Shown: positions 24,852 to 37,428, numbered from the stretch's first letter. The stretch is DNA of 64,000 nt from Opisthorchis felineus (GCA_004794785.1 SJOL01006484.1:465776-529775); one strand, 5' to 3'. Notes: generated by a model from the sequence alone, not told the origin. Translations and numbers: made by a program.

Positions 24852-27097
24852 TGCTTCCTTCATCCATGCGACCAAGTAATACACTAATAAGTAGTATGAT
24901 TTCACAATGGATCTTATATGCATCGATACTTTTTTTATCAGTTCAAATTGAGAGGGATGTTGCCTTCGCTATGATTATCACCGTTCATATTTGCAGTTCA
25001 CTTGTGTCTGCCGATCAACCCCTCTGCACAGCCTTTCTTATTCTTCAACTCCTTGTCCTTCAAAAGTGCTCAGTTTGCTAGATTCTTGATGGTGACACGT
25101 GGCTAGGAGTCTAAATGTTGCAATGTCGCTATCATATTTATATATATGTGATATTTCAAACCATACGTTTCGTAATCCATGGTGTGTTCCCACTCGTATT
25201 GTGATAATACTTTGGCGAGGATTTTCGTGTCCCGATAGGTACAATGTAAGTGGAATAATAGGCTGATAATGTAAATTATTTTGAATGTACATAAATCTGA
25301 GCCCTTAGAAAAGAAAACATCAATGAATCATGTGCAATGCCGATCAGTGGATTGTAGTTTTATGGGAATTTTCACAGCTTTCAGTTTGACAGTTTTGCTG
25401 AAGAATTTATGCCTAGGGGATTTGATACCGAGCTTCAGATTTGACAATGGGGCAGCCCTTACGAACAACTTCAGCAACCACTTGTCACCTCTGTGTAAGC
25501 CAGTTTGAAACCGTGTGAAGCTCTTGACAGAGTTCGGGGAATTTCGCGATTTTTCAGAGATATTTCATCAAGCTCCACTGAACTGACAAAACTTACATGC
25601 ACATTCAGTTTCCATCGTATTTTTTGATGGTTTCGGTGTAGAAACCTATGCTTACATTCTCTGAATAGCATATTATGATCAGCCGAAGAAAGCCGTAACA
25701 TTGTACACGTGACTTTAGTTTGTGGCAGTTCACTGATTCACCGAACCCCGTCAAAGGACGAGTCGAAACAGATTCGATGCGTGTAAAAGGCCGCCAATAC
25801 GACCGAGTTTGTCACAATGTGGTTGATTGCTGTGAACCTTAAGATTTTTCCATCCAACTATAATCTTGACCATTGTCCGATGTTACGATGGTTACTGGCC
25901 ACATTTATATACCAGTCATAAGGAGAAGTGTGAAAAAATACATTTCAGCAACCTTCAGTGTACAAAATTTGTGTGCAGAATTCAATACTGTGGTTACTCA
26001 ATAGTCTACATCGGAGATAGTGCAGATTATTGGGGTACCAACCAAGGGACACAAATGACAAGCTCGGGCTGCTCCACGGAAATCTCGGTAGCTCCTAAAG
26101 TTATATGAGGTCTTGGACACTTATCTGTGTAACCTAATAGGTAGACATTGCACAGACGTTCAAAAGTCTCGGCTTTTTAATGGGGCTTGAATTCACCAAA
26201 AAGCGTACTTGCACTGAGACCTCTGCTACTGATCTACTCCCCCATCTCATCAAATATGCTGAAATGAACACGTGCCAACCACTCTTTCGGCAGTGACATC
26301 CTCACCAGCCTGTCGAGGCACTCACGTGAGACACCTCGAGGGTGAATTCACCGCCTGTTTTATCTTACCTATCCCGGTCGCTTTGACCACACTTTGTACT
26401 CACCTCAATAGCTTAAAAAAACAGTGGAAGAAGATGAAATAGTTTGTGCTTTAGGTTCCTTTGTCTTAGTCACTTACATTTTACCATCATTTACGAGGGA
26501 TGTTGCACCTTGGCAGTTAATTGGTGAACTGAATCGGGTCATCCCCTGTCGCCCGTAAGCGTGTGGCTACTCAGTCAACTAAACCCATACACTAGAGTAA
26601 CGCATCGCTGAGTTGAACAACAATGAGGCCTGCTGGTATCACACTCTCACCACTTATCTGCGATCAGCATCACGCTGAACATAATCCACCCCATTCACCA
26701 GCCCAGCATAAAAAGACTTAAGAGTTCGGTCTATCTGTGTGATCGCTCGCGATCGCCAGCGACCAGCCAACAATAGAGATTTGCTGCAGGAATGGAGGAG
26801 GAATCTGGAGGTTAAAGGTACGGGCTATTTTCACAGATGCAGCCAAAATTCACGGGTTATTTGCAGTATACTGAACCGTGAAAGAGCAGCATATCGTGAT
26901 GCCAGAATATGTACATTTTCCTGTTTATCACTTTCACCGCAGTCATCACCCTTTCATATCGTCACCACGCAGAGAAGCATTCATCTTTTTGAGATATTTT
27001 CGTGATCCATTCGCTTCCCCTGATAATTGTGTGTCAAGGTTTTGGTCACGCCAAATTTTACTAGTGGAGAGACCACTAAAAATACTTGTAACTACCA

Positions 27098-27565
27098 CTA
27101 GAGGGCGGAGAAACAGTCTACATTGTTCCAGACAAATGTGATGTGGGAATCACGCTTGGGATTTCCTAGTGGAACTTTATATCAAAATGATTTTCACACA
27201 CACCTAAAGCAAATGATAGAGGTTGTTTAGACGCAACCCACTACTCATAAGATTTATGAAAACTCTTCGACAGCCGACGACTGGTTTCGGCCTTCTTTGG
27301 GCTCATCAGTAGGCGCAGTCCCCGAGTTTCTGGCAGCCTTTTGTTCTACTTGAACACGAATTTGGTTTCGGCAGTTGACTCAATTTAATCCAGCTAAATC
27401 TCTCGGTTATAATGGCCCGTCCCAGCTAGAAGCGGTAGAAACAATCTACATGGTTCCGGACGAAGGTGTCGTTGCGGGAGTCAAGCTTGGGATTGGGTGG
27501 AATTTTGCACCACAGTGGTTTTCACACACTCCAAAAGCATATGATAGATGCTTTCCACCAATGTG
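27098..27565. repeat. diverged direct duplication around a hammerhead repeat
   Basis: Segments 27098-27235 and 27425-27565 align along their length. Shared blocks are GAAACA.TCTACAT.GTTCC.GAC, then CTTGGGATT, then TTTTCACACAC, and AAAGCA.ATGATAGA. The spacing is about 327 bp. Between them lies hammerhead repeat copy 2 (27241-27365). This could be a tandem repeat of which the ribozyme element is one part, or a terminal-repeat-like structure. Confidence 0.6.
27241..27365 (-). repeat. hammerhead-bearing repeat, copy 2
   Basis: The ribozyme segment is 27273-27314 on the minus strand. CTGATGA and GAAA are intact, but one base is missing between stem I and the core, and stem II has a mismatch. Cleavage is therefore doubtful. 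It lies antisense to PAL in intron C-D. Confidence 0.75.
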
Positions 27566-28079
27566 TTCTATGTATTGATTGCTATAAGCAGGGTTAAAAT
27601 TGGTCAGAAAGTAATTTAGTCTTGTAACTGCTTTGCAAGGTTTCAACGAGTGACTGCAAACCTTATACGTGGTTAAGAGTTGATTATGAGCATGTTTACC
27701 AGGAAATTTCTGGTTGAGTCAAGCTGTTCTCTGAGCTAAACTGAGTTCTTGTTAACTATGGAAAATTTCATTACGTTGTGGTGATATGTCAAGGAGAGAG
27801 TGCTGTTAATACTTACTTGGCCGAAACAACTGATCGCATGATACGGTGAACACAACCATAAAAGTTTTGCGGGTGTGCTTCTTTAGCAATATCCGTATTT
27901 CTTACTCGGTCAGCATGACACTGACTTTGATGCAGCACAACGGGAAACGTTTTTTCCCTGACAGTCCCACAGTTTCCGTCAGCTCGACTAAATACTGTTC
28001 CGTTCTCCAAATTCACTATAAGGACATCTTCCTCTTCATCTGTGCTTATCAAATCAATGGTAGCGCGCTCAAAAGCAGG

Positions 28080-28170
28080 CCTCAGGACAGCGACTGATGC
28101 TGCTGTTGCTGACGCCGATGCTACTGCTGATGATGATTGTCATCATCACCGTCATCATCACCATGGGGAG
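28080..28170. repeat. imperfect CTG/GAT triplet tract
   Basis: This tract is made of CTG, GCT, GAT and CAT triplets. Its right half, GATGATGATTGTCATCATC followed by ACCGTCATCATCACC, is locally self-complementary and could form a hairpin. It lies within PAL intron C-D and is probably a decayed microsatellite. Confidence 0.6.
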
Positions 28171-29883
28171 GAAGAGTGGGGGGTTCTACTTGGCTTGCTT
28201 GATGGCTTAATACCAGTTTGACGGACGCGCCTACCAAAACTGCCGTTATGGCTGCGTTCTTATGCTTAACGTGGTTAAGACTGTTCTTAGAACACCATCT
28301 GATACTTGGAAAGCTGTGGACACCACGAAGTTAGATTTTCGTCCGTCCAAGTCAAATATGTCAAAGTTTTAAACATCTCGATTACTGAGATTTTGATGGC
28401 CAAGCGATTAACCTGTGTTGCACTTTGGATAATAATTCAGCAACACTTCGCGTTTGTTTTGCATCAAAACTGTCTGCATTTAACATTTTGTTCATGTTCA
28501 GACGGCTACTGATTAAAGTCAAAAATATTGGAAACAACTCAAATGCTAACGTCTCACTAAAGAGACCCCGGAGAAAGATAAGATTGTGATTTTTCGAACG
28601 AGAGATTTCATGTACATTCTGGGAATTAGGGAATAATTATTTTCGCTGTCAATCATAAACAAGTTTATCATTCGTCAGAGGAACAAAAATCATCATAACA
28701 GAAAAGATTAAACTGAACAAATTCGCGCATCTCATCAGCTGTTTATATTCATTCAGACTGGCATTCTCTGGGCCAACCTGAACAGGAAAATGCTTTAGTT
28801 TCATCGCATTTTGTCCGGTAAAGAATAAACGGACCTTCATACAAAAGTCTGTTTCCAGAACCAGAAAAATTGCTCCGATGAGACTTTAGAAAAAGATAAC
28901 GAAAACATATCAGCCGTACTTCAGAATAACGGCTATCCTCGTAGTTTCATTAAAAAATACGGGAATACTTTTAAACGGAAGGAGAAACGAGGGGTGTCCC
29001 TAAAACAGCTTCTGTCACGCTACATTCCAAGGAAACCAGTATGATAAAGGGATGCGGTGGCGACCGAGTCAAACTCTCGCCAAAGTTTTCAACGCTGTGA
29101 CTTTAGTTGTGCCCGACAGAACACCGTGGATGCTAACAAAAGCCAATCTGGATAAACCAAACTCTTACCTCATCTATCACATACCTTGCGGTAGCACGTA
29201 CTTTTGAAGAACTGATGGACGGTTATGTACAAAGATTTTGGAGCACGTCCCAAAGAACTCGCAATCAATAGCTTCAGAGTTCTGTCTAGTGTAATCGCTC
29301 GCCACTTGCTGAATTGTAACGCGTGCAAAGAACCAAGACAGTTATTTAAAGTCAGGGCAACGACTGTCTATTGCGCTTCGCTGAAGCGGCGACAATTCGA
29401 TGCTACAAACCCAACTTGTCTAAGCAACTGGAACTTGTGGCTAGCCTTGCCTTGACCTGGTAAGCCCGGTGTTTAAACATGTCTACGACTCTAGTACCTT
29501 TATTCAGCGTCTGATGACCTTTGCTTGTTGTAATGTTTTCACTGGCGTGTGTTTGTCCGTTAAATTATCTGTACGATATCCTGCCCCAACCGTAATTCTG
29601 GTTGTATGTAAACAGTTGACTAGATACGCGAAATAGCCTATTACGATACTTCTCCCTGCTGTCCTAAAATTCACAAAGGGAACTGGAAGCACAAAAGGTC
29701 CCTTTTTGTTGCAACAACTCGTCCGGAGGCCTTGGTTTAATGAATTTCGGAATGTGAGGTCTAATTGTAGCTCCCGCACGAGACAAATCTGAATGATAGT
29801 TTGATGGGTTTGGGGCTAATCGACTTGTGTTTGTAAATACAACCCAGTGTGCTATATTCCCAATCATCTAACCCTTGTTTCAG

Positions 29884-30164
29884 AGTCCTCTTTGCAGCAA
29901 TAAATGCTGACGATAATATGGAACAACCCTATAAATCACATGGGGTTCTTCTGGATCCAATACGCCCGCACAGCCTTGAGCAGCTCTCCAGTCACCCAGA
30001 AATGCTGACTGGCTTGAAGGAATCTGGTGCGATTGTAGGTTTCTTCGCCATGCCTCAGATAGTACAACCGCATGCAATGACTATCACAACGAGTGGACGA
30101 CACATATATGCAGTTGATTTGGCCTCATCGATTGCATTCAGTTTTGAGATTGCCACAAATGGAG
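29884..30164 (+). CDS. PAL gene, exon D (third zinc ligand)
   Basis: The exon has 281 nt. Its first base completes the AGA Arg codon split with exon C; the acceptor is CCTTGTTTCAG. It reads VLFAAINADDN (the LLFAVNG strand), a loop of about 35 residues (exon residues 12-48) and then IVGFFAMPQIVQPHAMTI, where His63 is the third zinc ligand. In mammalian PAL the next residue is Asp (MPHDI), reported to take part in the active site and calcium site; here it is Ala64, a clear departure. IYAVDLASSIAFSFEI (about 75-90) is the last propeller strand (VYIGDAHTNTVWKF). The donor GGAG/GTGAGT leaves one base of a codon, matching both the candidate microexon and exon F. Confidence 0.94.
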
Positions 30165-30374
30165 GTGAGTGATTGTTGACACGAGCCCAACCAAACCTTA
30201 CTTATGAGTGTGCCTGAAGTTACTTAACACCACTTAGTCTGCGTGTTCGATCAATTCACATTTCAATTCCTCATTTTCATGTCTTCGTTTGCTGTGTTTC
30301 TAAATAATTTTCGGTTTTGGTCTGGTGTGTGATTTTTCTGGTTCAGTAACCGTACAATTCATCCTGTTTTGCAG

Positions 30375-30404
30375 AAGCTATCAGCAACAGACGACGAATT
30401 CAAG
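30375..30404 (+). CDS. candidate PAL microexon E, inserts a tri-Arg stalk segment
   Basis: TTCATCCTGTTTTGCAG is a good pyrimidine tract and acceptor, and CAAG/GTACTA is a usable but weak donor. The 30 bases between them enter and leave in phase 1, so the exon can be included or skipped without changing the frame. Inclusion adds ten residues, EAISNRRRIQ plus the split codon, between the last propeller strand and the membrane stalk. Skipping joins exon D directly to exon F. The Arg-Arg-Arg is a plausible prohormone-convertase or furin-like site. Mammalian PAM uses an optional exon with a paired basic site elsewhere in the protein, so the idea has precedent. RNA evidence is not available here. 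Confidence 0.45.
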
Positions 30405-33400
30405 GTACTAACCTAGTCTTTATTCAAACTACGTGTGAAGCTTTAAATTTCGAAAAAAACAATGGATATCACACTCGGATAGTTGGTATGGAAGAAGCTG
30501 GTTTCCAATGGTGAACATTTTTTACGTCTCTTCCTTAGACTTGGACAAACATGATATAATAACACTGAGAACCTGAAAACATCAACGATGGTGAATAAAC
30601 TAACCTCGGTTGCCTTTCGTTGTAGATAGGTGAACGATATATTTGTTATATGTAGTGATACTGTTCATCTTGTTTTAGACAACTTTAAGAAATCATGCTT
30701 GGACAATCTATTAAAATATGAAGATGAACAGGGAAACATTCCAAGCTGAACCAAAAGGCACGTTCCGTAAACCACTTGCCTGGAGATTTTTAAAAAGGAG
30801 CTGGAATTCCTCACAAACCCGTTTAGCAAAAACGGATAGGGTCACACCTTCCTGAAGGATACAAAAAACCAATGCTTCCATAACAATTAGTCCGGAGTGT
30901 GGTAGAACATCGTGTTTGTCCGTCCCTTCCTTTCGAAGATGATCCAGCTAGTGAAAAGCCGGATGGATTACTCAGAAAAACATTTGAAAGGAACTTCTCT
31001 ATGCAGCCCGTTCACATGTCCCCTTTATGAGGTGTCCACCGGTCAAACAATAAGTGAAAGACAGACTCTTCATCGGACCACATGGATGTGAATGCATCAA
31101 TTCGTGTACCACTGTGGGCCTGACCTATATTGAGCTCCTCAGCTACCCGGTAGCGAAATTCGGATTTTTTCATGCCCTTCTGTTTACGTGCGACCTCCAA
31201 TTTTATTTTCTATATTTTTGGATTGGACCACGGAACATCCTAAGCTTGCGTGTACTCCTCATCGTCCACGTTGCCGATGACCTCCCCAAAACTGGCAAAT
31301 ATTGTTCTGGTTGACACCAAAAAACAGAGAAAATCAATATCTCACTTGGAATCCCTCTTTATTGGGAATTTCTATTCTTGTTTACCACTCATATCAGCAA
31401 ACAAAGACGCCTACAATAAATTAGAAATAGTGACACTCGACTCAAGCGAGTCGCAAATCTTGTAGCATTCTAATTTTTGTACAATTTTGGCAAGAATTCA
31501 AGCGTAATATTTCAGTTTTACCAATCAATGGTGGCGCAATAAGTACCTGAAACTGAGGGAACTGTGAGAATGTCACGAACGTACATCAATTTGATTGCTA
31601 TACAGAACATTCAGTTTTATTTAGCTCAATCACAGGTAGGCCTTGTATGCGCTTACAGTAATTTACGGTTAGAGTTCGTTGGAAAATGTTACCATAGGAG
31701 GGGAAAAGAAAACTGGAACAAACCGCTGTATTTCAGACGTAAACGAAGCACAAGATGTTCCATTCAATGAGGGATTACAGTGTATGCGACTAGCTGTCAG
31801 CGTAGCTATTAAGTTGTACCACATTCTAGAGTGGTTCTAAGAAAATTGGTATCACACATCTGCAGTAGCAATATCATAAAAATGCCAGTCGTGGTAGCAT
31901 ATATGGACACGTACTGCAGTGAAGCTCAAGACGTGCAATCCATGATATGCGTGGTGTCTAGAAAACCCATACCGCATTTATGATCTATCACGAAACTGAT
32001 CAGCTGATTACATTTTATCCGTAGCTTATGGGTGATAACCATGGTACATGATGTAAAATAAGAGAGCTCCTTCGCCTGTTCATCGCTCTCACTTCAGTGG
32101 AAGCGGCTACCACCCAGGCCAATATGATCCGTTACGCCCTTCGAAGGAGCCCAATACGACTAAACCGAGGTGCGACAAGCTAAACACATCCACCTCTTGC
32201 ACAGCATATTTGCCGTCTGATTATCTGCGTTATCCACGTGATCTCGGAATTCGGCAACTTCGCAACCCATCACTTCATGAAGACAGGATGGAACTGCTTG
32301 CAAACCAGTCATTTGTAAATGGTAACTCAAGGACAAAACACTACCAGCCATCCACGCGTCATTTGTCGTTAAACTGGTGCATCATACAGCCATTTCGAGC
32401 GCGAATCCACAACTGACCCAGCCAACCAAACCCTAATGAGTCAACTCAGCGACTAATGACAGGGTGGCCGATGTTTTGCTTGCAAGCCCCATGGGCTTTT
32501 CCATGTATAGCCGTGACACCATGGTAGTGCGTTGCCGCCGTGCTGTCAATACTCAAGTTTCTGAGGTCAATGTGTTTTGACCTAACAAAGTACAAAGCTT
32601 CACCAGAGTTGGTTGCAGTCCGTTGCATTATATATATCCGTTATATTATGAAAAGTGGGAATAGTCATGAAATTTTCTGCAGATGTGTGCAAAACTATGG
32701 AGGTAGTTTCATTTGGAAGTGGCGGCACTCTAGTGTTAAAATGCAACAACAGCACTCACGAGTTTATCAGGTGACAGCAGACCGGAACATCGGATTTACA
32801 CCACGCAGGCAAAGCATCGAACAAATCGAAAGTCATCTGCTAGATGTAGTCTGACGTCCTTACCAGTGTGTATCGTCCCAATAATTGACTACTGTCTTTG
32901 GGTTGAAAATACCCTAGAAAATTTCCAGAATCGCATATTATAACGATTTTTCCCCTATATCGGCACACGCCAATCAGATCTGTAATGGGGTTTAGAAGAA
33001 TGCATTATGCCAGATTAAAGCGGATTAGGCAAAAAGGTCACATTGGGGGACGAGTAATCAATGACGTGATGAAGCCAACAGCTTCTGACTTGTTAAATTA
33101 TTCATTGGAAATCTATGCATCTCTTCGCACCCCGTGCAGAGGCACCAAATCCAAATAAACAATACCTATCACTCTTACTTCTCGAGTGTGTATGATACAA
33201 CTCTGTATTAAATATCTTCAGTTGTCGAGACTTTGAAGCGCTACCACAAGTTTCCAAGATATGCTTGTGGTCCTCATTTCTGCTGCAACAGAGGTAGTAG
33301 GAAATTGAATAATCCTTACAGTTCGGTGCCTGACCATAAAAATATTACTAACTGGTCGATTTTTTACGTGTCCACGATTCTGTGGCTTTGCACAAGCCGC

Positions 33401-33780
33401 CGCTTTCAAATTGACTGAACAACTTCCTACACTCAGCTTTCGCGCACATCTCGCATTGGTCGTAGAGAGTTCATTGACCGCCAAAATCCCTAATAGATAC
33501 GAGACAATACTTCTCCATAAGTTCACTTGGCTGTGTAGCTTCTATTCTCAAGAGATCGTCTGTTATCACAATTTTGGTTGGCCGCATCTAGATAAAACAC
33601 CAGAATAAGACATTCTGCATATCGGGGAACTCTTGTGTTGTGTCTTTTCGCACCTTTAACGATGAAGACGATAATGTAGAGATAATCCTCCTTTCATCTC
33701 TTAGAATAGCACAGCTGGTTGACCGCGCATTCTTGAGCTATTCAGCAACATTTGCATTTATCGCGAGGAAAAAATTGACC

Positions 33781-33960
33781 GTTCGGCTGTAGCACCCTTT
33801 CGGTGCCTAGCTGCCATGCCACCAGAAGGAAGCACGAGGGCTGGGATACGGCCAGGTTGCCCAAGCCTAGACAGAGGAAGTCGAGAGGCAGAGGTCGGGT
33901 TCGAACCACAGACCTTCCGGTCAGTAAATTCGCGCTCTAACCACTAAGCCATCTCACCCC
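33781..33960 (-). repeat. tRNA-derived SINE-A, copy 5
   Basis: This is a nearly complete minus-strand copy: A box TGGCTTAGTGG, B box GGTTCGAACCC, the body TCTAGGCTTGGGCAACCTGG, and the terminal CACCGAAAGGGTGCTACAGC. It is very close in sequence to copy 1 at 5998-6177, so both probably inserted fairly recently. It lies antisense in PAL intron D-F. Confidence 0.88.
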
Positions 33961-34440
33961 CATCGCGTGGTGTTAGATGAACAGAATGTCTCACATTTAC
34001 GCGTATTTTTTAACCACGTGAGCAGAGGTATGATGACGACAGAAACGAGGCTACCCAGCGAATAACTCAGATGTACACCAAACGAAACACTCAGTTCAGT
34101 CTCTGCACACACTTCTACATTCGGTGTCACATCCACCCGCTGTGTTAATTGGCTGACCGAGTTTCGACCAAGCCAACACCCACGGACCATCCGTTTTAAT
34201 GGGCGAAAGAAAACCAAAATCACAGGCTACGTTGCAGTTGCCCCACAGCCAAAGAGAGAAAGCTTATGTATGTGGTGAAGGTAGTTTTTGGGGTTAACGT
34301 AACGGATATCGGATAGAAAGAATACGGTATAGTGGGAGTTACCTAAACCCAAGGGCGCCGGAGAGCGAAGGGTTACTTCACGCCGTGCCGATGTGAATGA
34401 AGTATGATGTGCTTCAGTAAACTGCATTTATGTTAGTGAG

Positions 34441-34800
34441 GTACTCAACAGAATCTCTCCCTAATGATATTACTCAACTGAATGTGCCGCACAAAGGCCG
34501 TCTCATGTTATGGTTGGTATGGTATTCAAGAAGTCGCAGTGTATTTTAAAATAACAAGCTACTCAAAAAGCTACTGCACACTGCTCCATTCCCTACTACC
34601 GGTTCCACCTTTATGATAACCATACTAATATTATAAACGAGAGATTCAGTTGGTCTCTTTAACACCAGCATAACGGATATGTTTCAGCAAATCACGTACA
34701 TTTCGGTGTTCAAGCGGAACATAAAGTTTATGGAAACTCGGGAATTACCTCCACCTGAAGTCTTAAGACGGGCAAAACCGAGAGCGTGCTGTCGATGAGC
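34441..34800 (+). repeat. hammerhead-family repeat, decayed, plus-strand arm
   Basis: The left part shares ACTGAATGTGCCGCACAAAG and GCCGTCTCATG with the element at 57130-57210, plus a CTACTCAAAAAGCTACTG block. The right part, 34731-34790, is a degraded ribozyme in plus orientation (CCACCTGAAGTCTTAAGACG, then GGCAAAACCG); the CTGATGA and GAAA cores are both mutated. It is inactive. Confidence 0.6.
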
Positions 34801-36922
34801 CGTTAACAACGTTACGAATAATGTATCATTTCAATGAAATGTAATGCACTGTTCTTCTTATCACATCCCCTCGAGTGTGGTGCCAATCCGCTGAAACAGA
34901 TATTCGCTGTCTGTTTCAGCCCTAGAGTTTTGAGCAGGACGTTTACTTCCGAGGTTTCTCAATAGTTCGGTGAAGTTCAGACTCCTTTCGTATATTTAAG
35001 CAACCTTATCTACAGATACTCATGGGATTTATATCGCTTTATGTCGCCTTACCCGAAGCAAAGGTACCAGTAGCCTACGTTCTCAGGTAGTATTGAGGAC
35101 AAATCAGAGGCAACCAGCTAGCTCCATCCTTCATACTATTTTTCAGCCTGCATTCTTTTCTTTATGACATTTATACCCTCTCTGGAACAAGCTTTCAATT
35201 GAGATATTTCCGTCATTTCAAAGTTCTCAGGTTACTTTAACCACTCTGTCGCATAGAAAGCACATAAATGTATGAACTAATGTAACTAATTCAGGGCAAG
35301 GTACGAGCTCACTTTCATTTACAAACTTGTACGTAAATAAATTTGCGTCTGCGTCAACCAAAATCCTGACGCCAGTTCTTTTCGTGTAATTATTCATTCT
35401 CTGCGTTGAATTTCATTCTTGAGAATTTATCCAAGTTAGTTGCTCTGGTAAACCTACCTCTATTCTTCCCTGCATCATTGGTTTTAGGTCTTGGCTCCAA
35501 CATTTTGAGGGCGTATGAATGCAGCATCGAATCTTGATGGTATATTCCTAACAACTCTAGCCCACTGTAGACAAATGGTTGGATGGCACAGTGTTTAACA
35601 CAGTAGAGTAGAAATCTAATCATGTGTTAGATAATGACCCAGTTAAACTGTTCCTGAAAAAGTCTTCCTTAGGAAAAACCGTTCCTTAGAAGAGATCGCT
35701 GGCAGCCAATCATGGAAGATTCTCAGATGTATTTGAAACGATCGGCACATTGCTAAATGGGTCATCAGAATAAGTCAGACTCATGTTTATTAGACGAGTA
35801 AGGATGGGTCTGATGAATTCGCTATTAAATGCCAGCGTCATTGTCGTCAACTTTAGCCATGAACAAACGTGTTATATGTTGTACAGTGGTTGTAGCTGCC
35901 ACAGTTCCGCTCTTCGATCATGCGGGGAGATAGGGAGTAAATAGCTATGCATTGGAGACGATGACTGATATCATTGATATGTGAGTCCAGGATTGTCAGT
36001 AGACTTTTCATTGGAGATATCGGGGGGAGGAGCAACGCACTGAAGACAACAGCTTGAGCTGGCAACTGGGCCATGTCGATCTCATGTCTCTAATCATTTA
36101 TGTGCCCTGTCTCGGGGTCTCCATCCATGGAAACGGCAATAATCAGTGCAGCTGGGTTTGCTTGTAATATTCTTCATACTTCATTGACTGATCTCCTGAC
36201 TCGCTTTCACCGAAACCGGCTCTCCGAGGAAGTCGGTCGGAAGGCTAATGTCGACATAACCATGTAACAGCTTTTATCCCAACCATCCTAACCAGTTGCT
36301 TTGTAAAGCTGTCATAAGAAATGAATAAGATGGTGTGATAAGAATGAATCAGATGAGTGCGAAACGCCTGAGGACAAAATGCGGGTTTATTGTTTCCACC
36401 ACACCACTCAGCCGGAACAGGACATACTTGTTTATTCAAACCTGTTGGATCTTGAATATTCCCACACAAACAAGCCGAACACTCGGATGTGGCCAGGCGC
36501 ACAATAATACATATCGTTGCTTCACTCCGTTGAAGGTCACACTTACATCTAACTTAGAAACTACAAAATCTAGTGCATTACATTTTCGAAAAGATAAGTA
36601 GCTTCGTTCACAGTAAAAATTACTAGCCTCTCTCATGCGACTGACGCAGACGCAGTCGTGTGGGAGACATTATTACGATAAGAGTTAACAGACAGAGAAA
36701 GTATGAATTCCAGAGGTAAATCTTTAGAACTGGAATGACCATTATTTGAGTTTTCCCTGTTTAATCCACCTAGCTTTTTAATGATGCACTTGAACGAAAG
36801 CAAAAACAGATCAAGCTTCAAACATCGACACAAGAAATACATGTATGTACTCTATATTTTTGTTTATAGTCACTTCCATTTATGGCACATAAATATTCTG
36901 ATTATACTGATGTTTGCTCAAG

Positions 36923-37428
36923 ATATCGCACAAGATTCAACCCTGGCTCGGTTCTTCCAAAATACCGTCTCAACAGCTGGATATTGGGTGTCGCATCAAA
37001 TGTCTGGTGCACAGTTGGCTGGATTGATTATGCTGTTTGTGCTGCTGGTTTTCATTGCGCTAATTGTTTGCATACACATGTGCTGGTGTGGACGTCATTC
37101 TCCTGCACCGGCTATTCTGAGAAACAGGTCCTCACGGTGGACTGGTCGTCCAAAGAAGGCCCAGCGAGTCGGGTTTCGTCTACTCAATCAAGATGGAGAT
37201 CCGTCTTGTCTGGAGACAGATGATGAAGATGAACAAGAAGATGTAATTCTCCAGACCACAAGACACAATGGATTCGTAACGTTGCAGGTTGATGCGGAAC
37301 GAGGAAAGATTACCGACAGGAAATCTCTTAGTCAACTTGCTAGGGATTACGAGAACATGCAATCGAACATGCATTCCAAGTCACACCATGACAAAATAAA
37401 TGGGGATTTAAAGAAATACGTTGCTTAG
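36923..37428 (+). CDS. PAL gene, last coding exon F (membrane anchor and tail)
   Basis: The acceptor is TTTGCTCAAG, and the first two bases complete a GAT codon; a second AG at 36933-36934 would also keep frame and drop four residues. The exon encodes about 168 residues ending at TAG (37426-37428). It begins with a luminal stalk (1-31). One transmembrane helix follows (about 32-53, LAGLIMLFVLLVFIALIVCI). The cytosolic tail has about 112 residues: a basic stretch RPKKAQR, an acidic cluster ETDDEDEQED (98-107) and a Ser/His/Lys-rich end. The layout of catalytic core, single TM and acidic tail is that of membrane PAM/PAL, which cycles through secretory granules. The tail sequence itself is not conserved with vertebrates. 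Confidence 0.93.

Larger units (their letters stand above)
23398..29883 (+). other. PAL intron C-D (6.5 kb)
   Basis: The intron starts GTGAGC and ends CCCTTGTTTCAG. It contains a SINE-B inverted pair (23526-23770), SINE-A copy 4 (24717-24851), a diverged direct duplication flanking hammerhead repeat copy 2 (27098-27565), and an imperfect triplet tract (28080-28170). No other exon is seen. Confidence 0.8.
30165..36922 (+). other. PAL intron D-F (6.8 kb)
   Basis: The intron starts GTGAGT. Near its start lies the 30-nt candidate microexon E (30375-30404). It also holds SINE-A copy 5 (33781-33960) and the hammerhead repeat at 34441-34800. A branch-point-like TACTGAT (36905-36911) lies close to the final acceptor. 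Minus-strand open frames near 31.0-31.2 and 35.4-35.6 kb show no domain. Confidence 0.75.

Noticed and set aside
27375..27578. Plus-strand open frame in PAL intron C-D considered as an extra exon.
   Set aside because: It overlaps one copy of the direct duplication and the hammerhead repeat end. Exons C and D already join in phase, and the frame has no PAL similarity.
31012..31200. Minus-strand open frame considered as a transposase remnant.
   Set aside because: A few residues hint at a DDE-type block, but no terminal inverted repeats or further motifs are seen.
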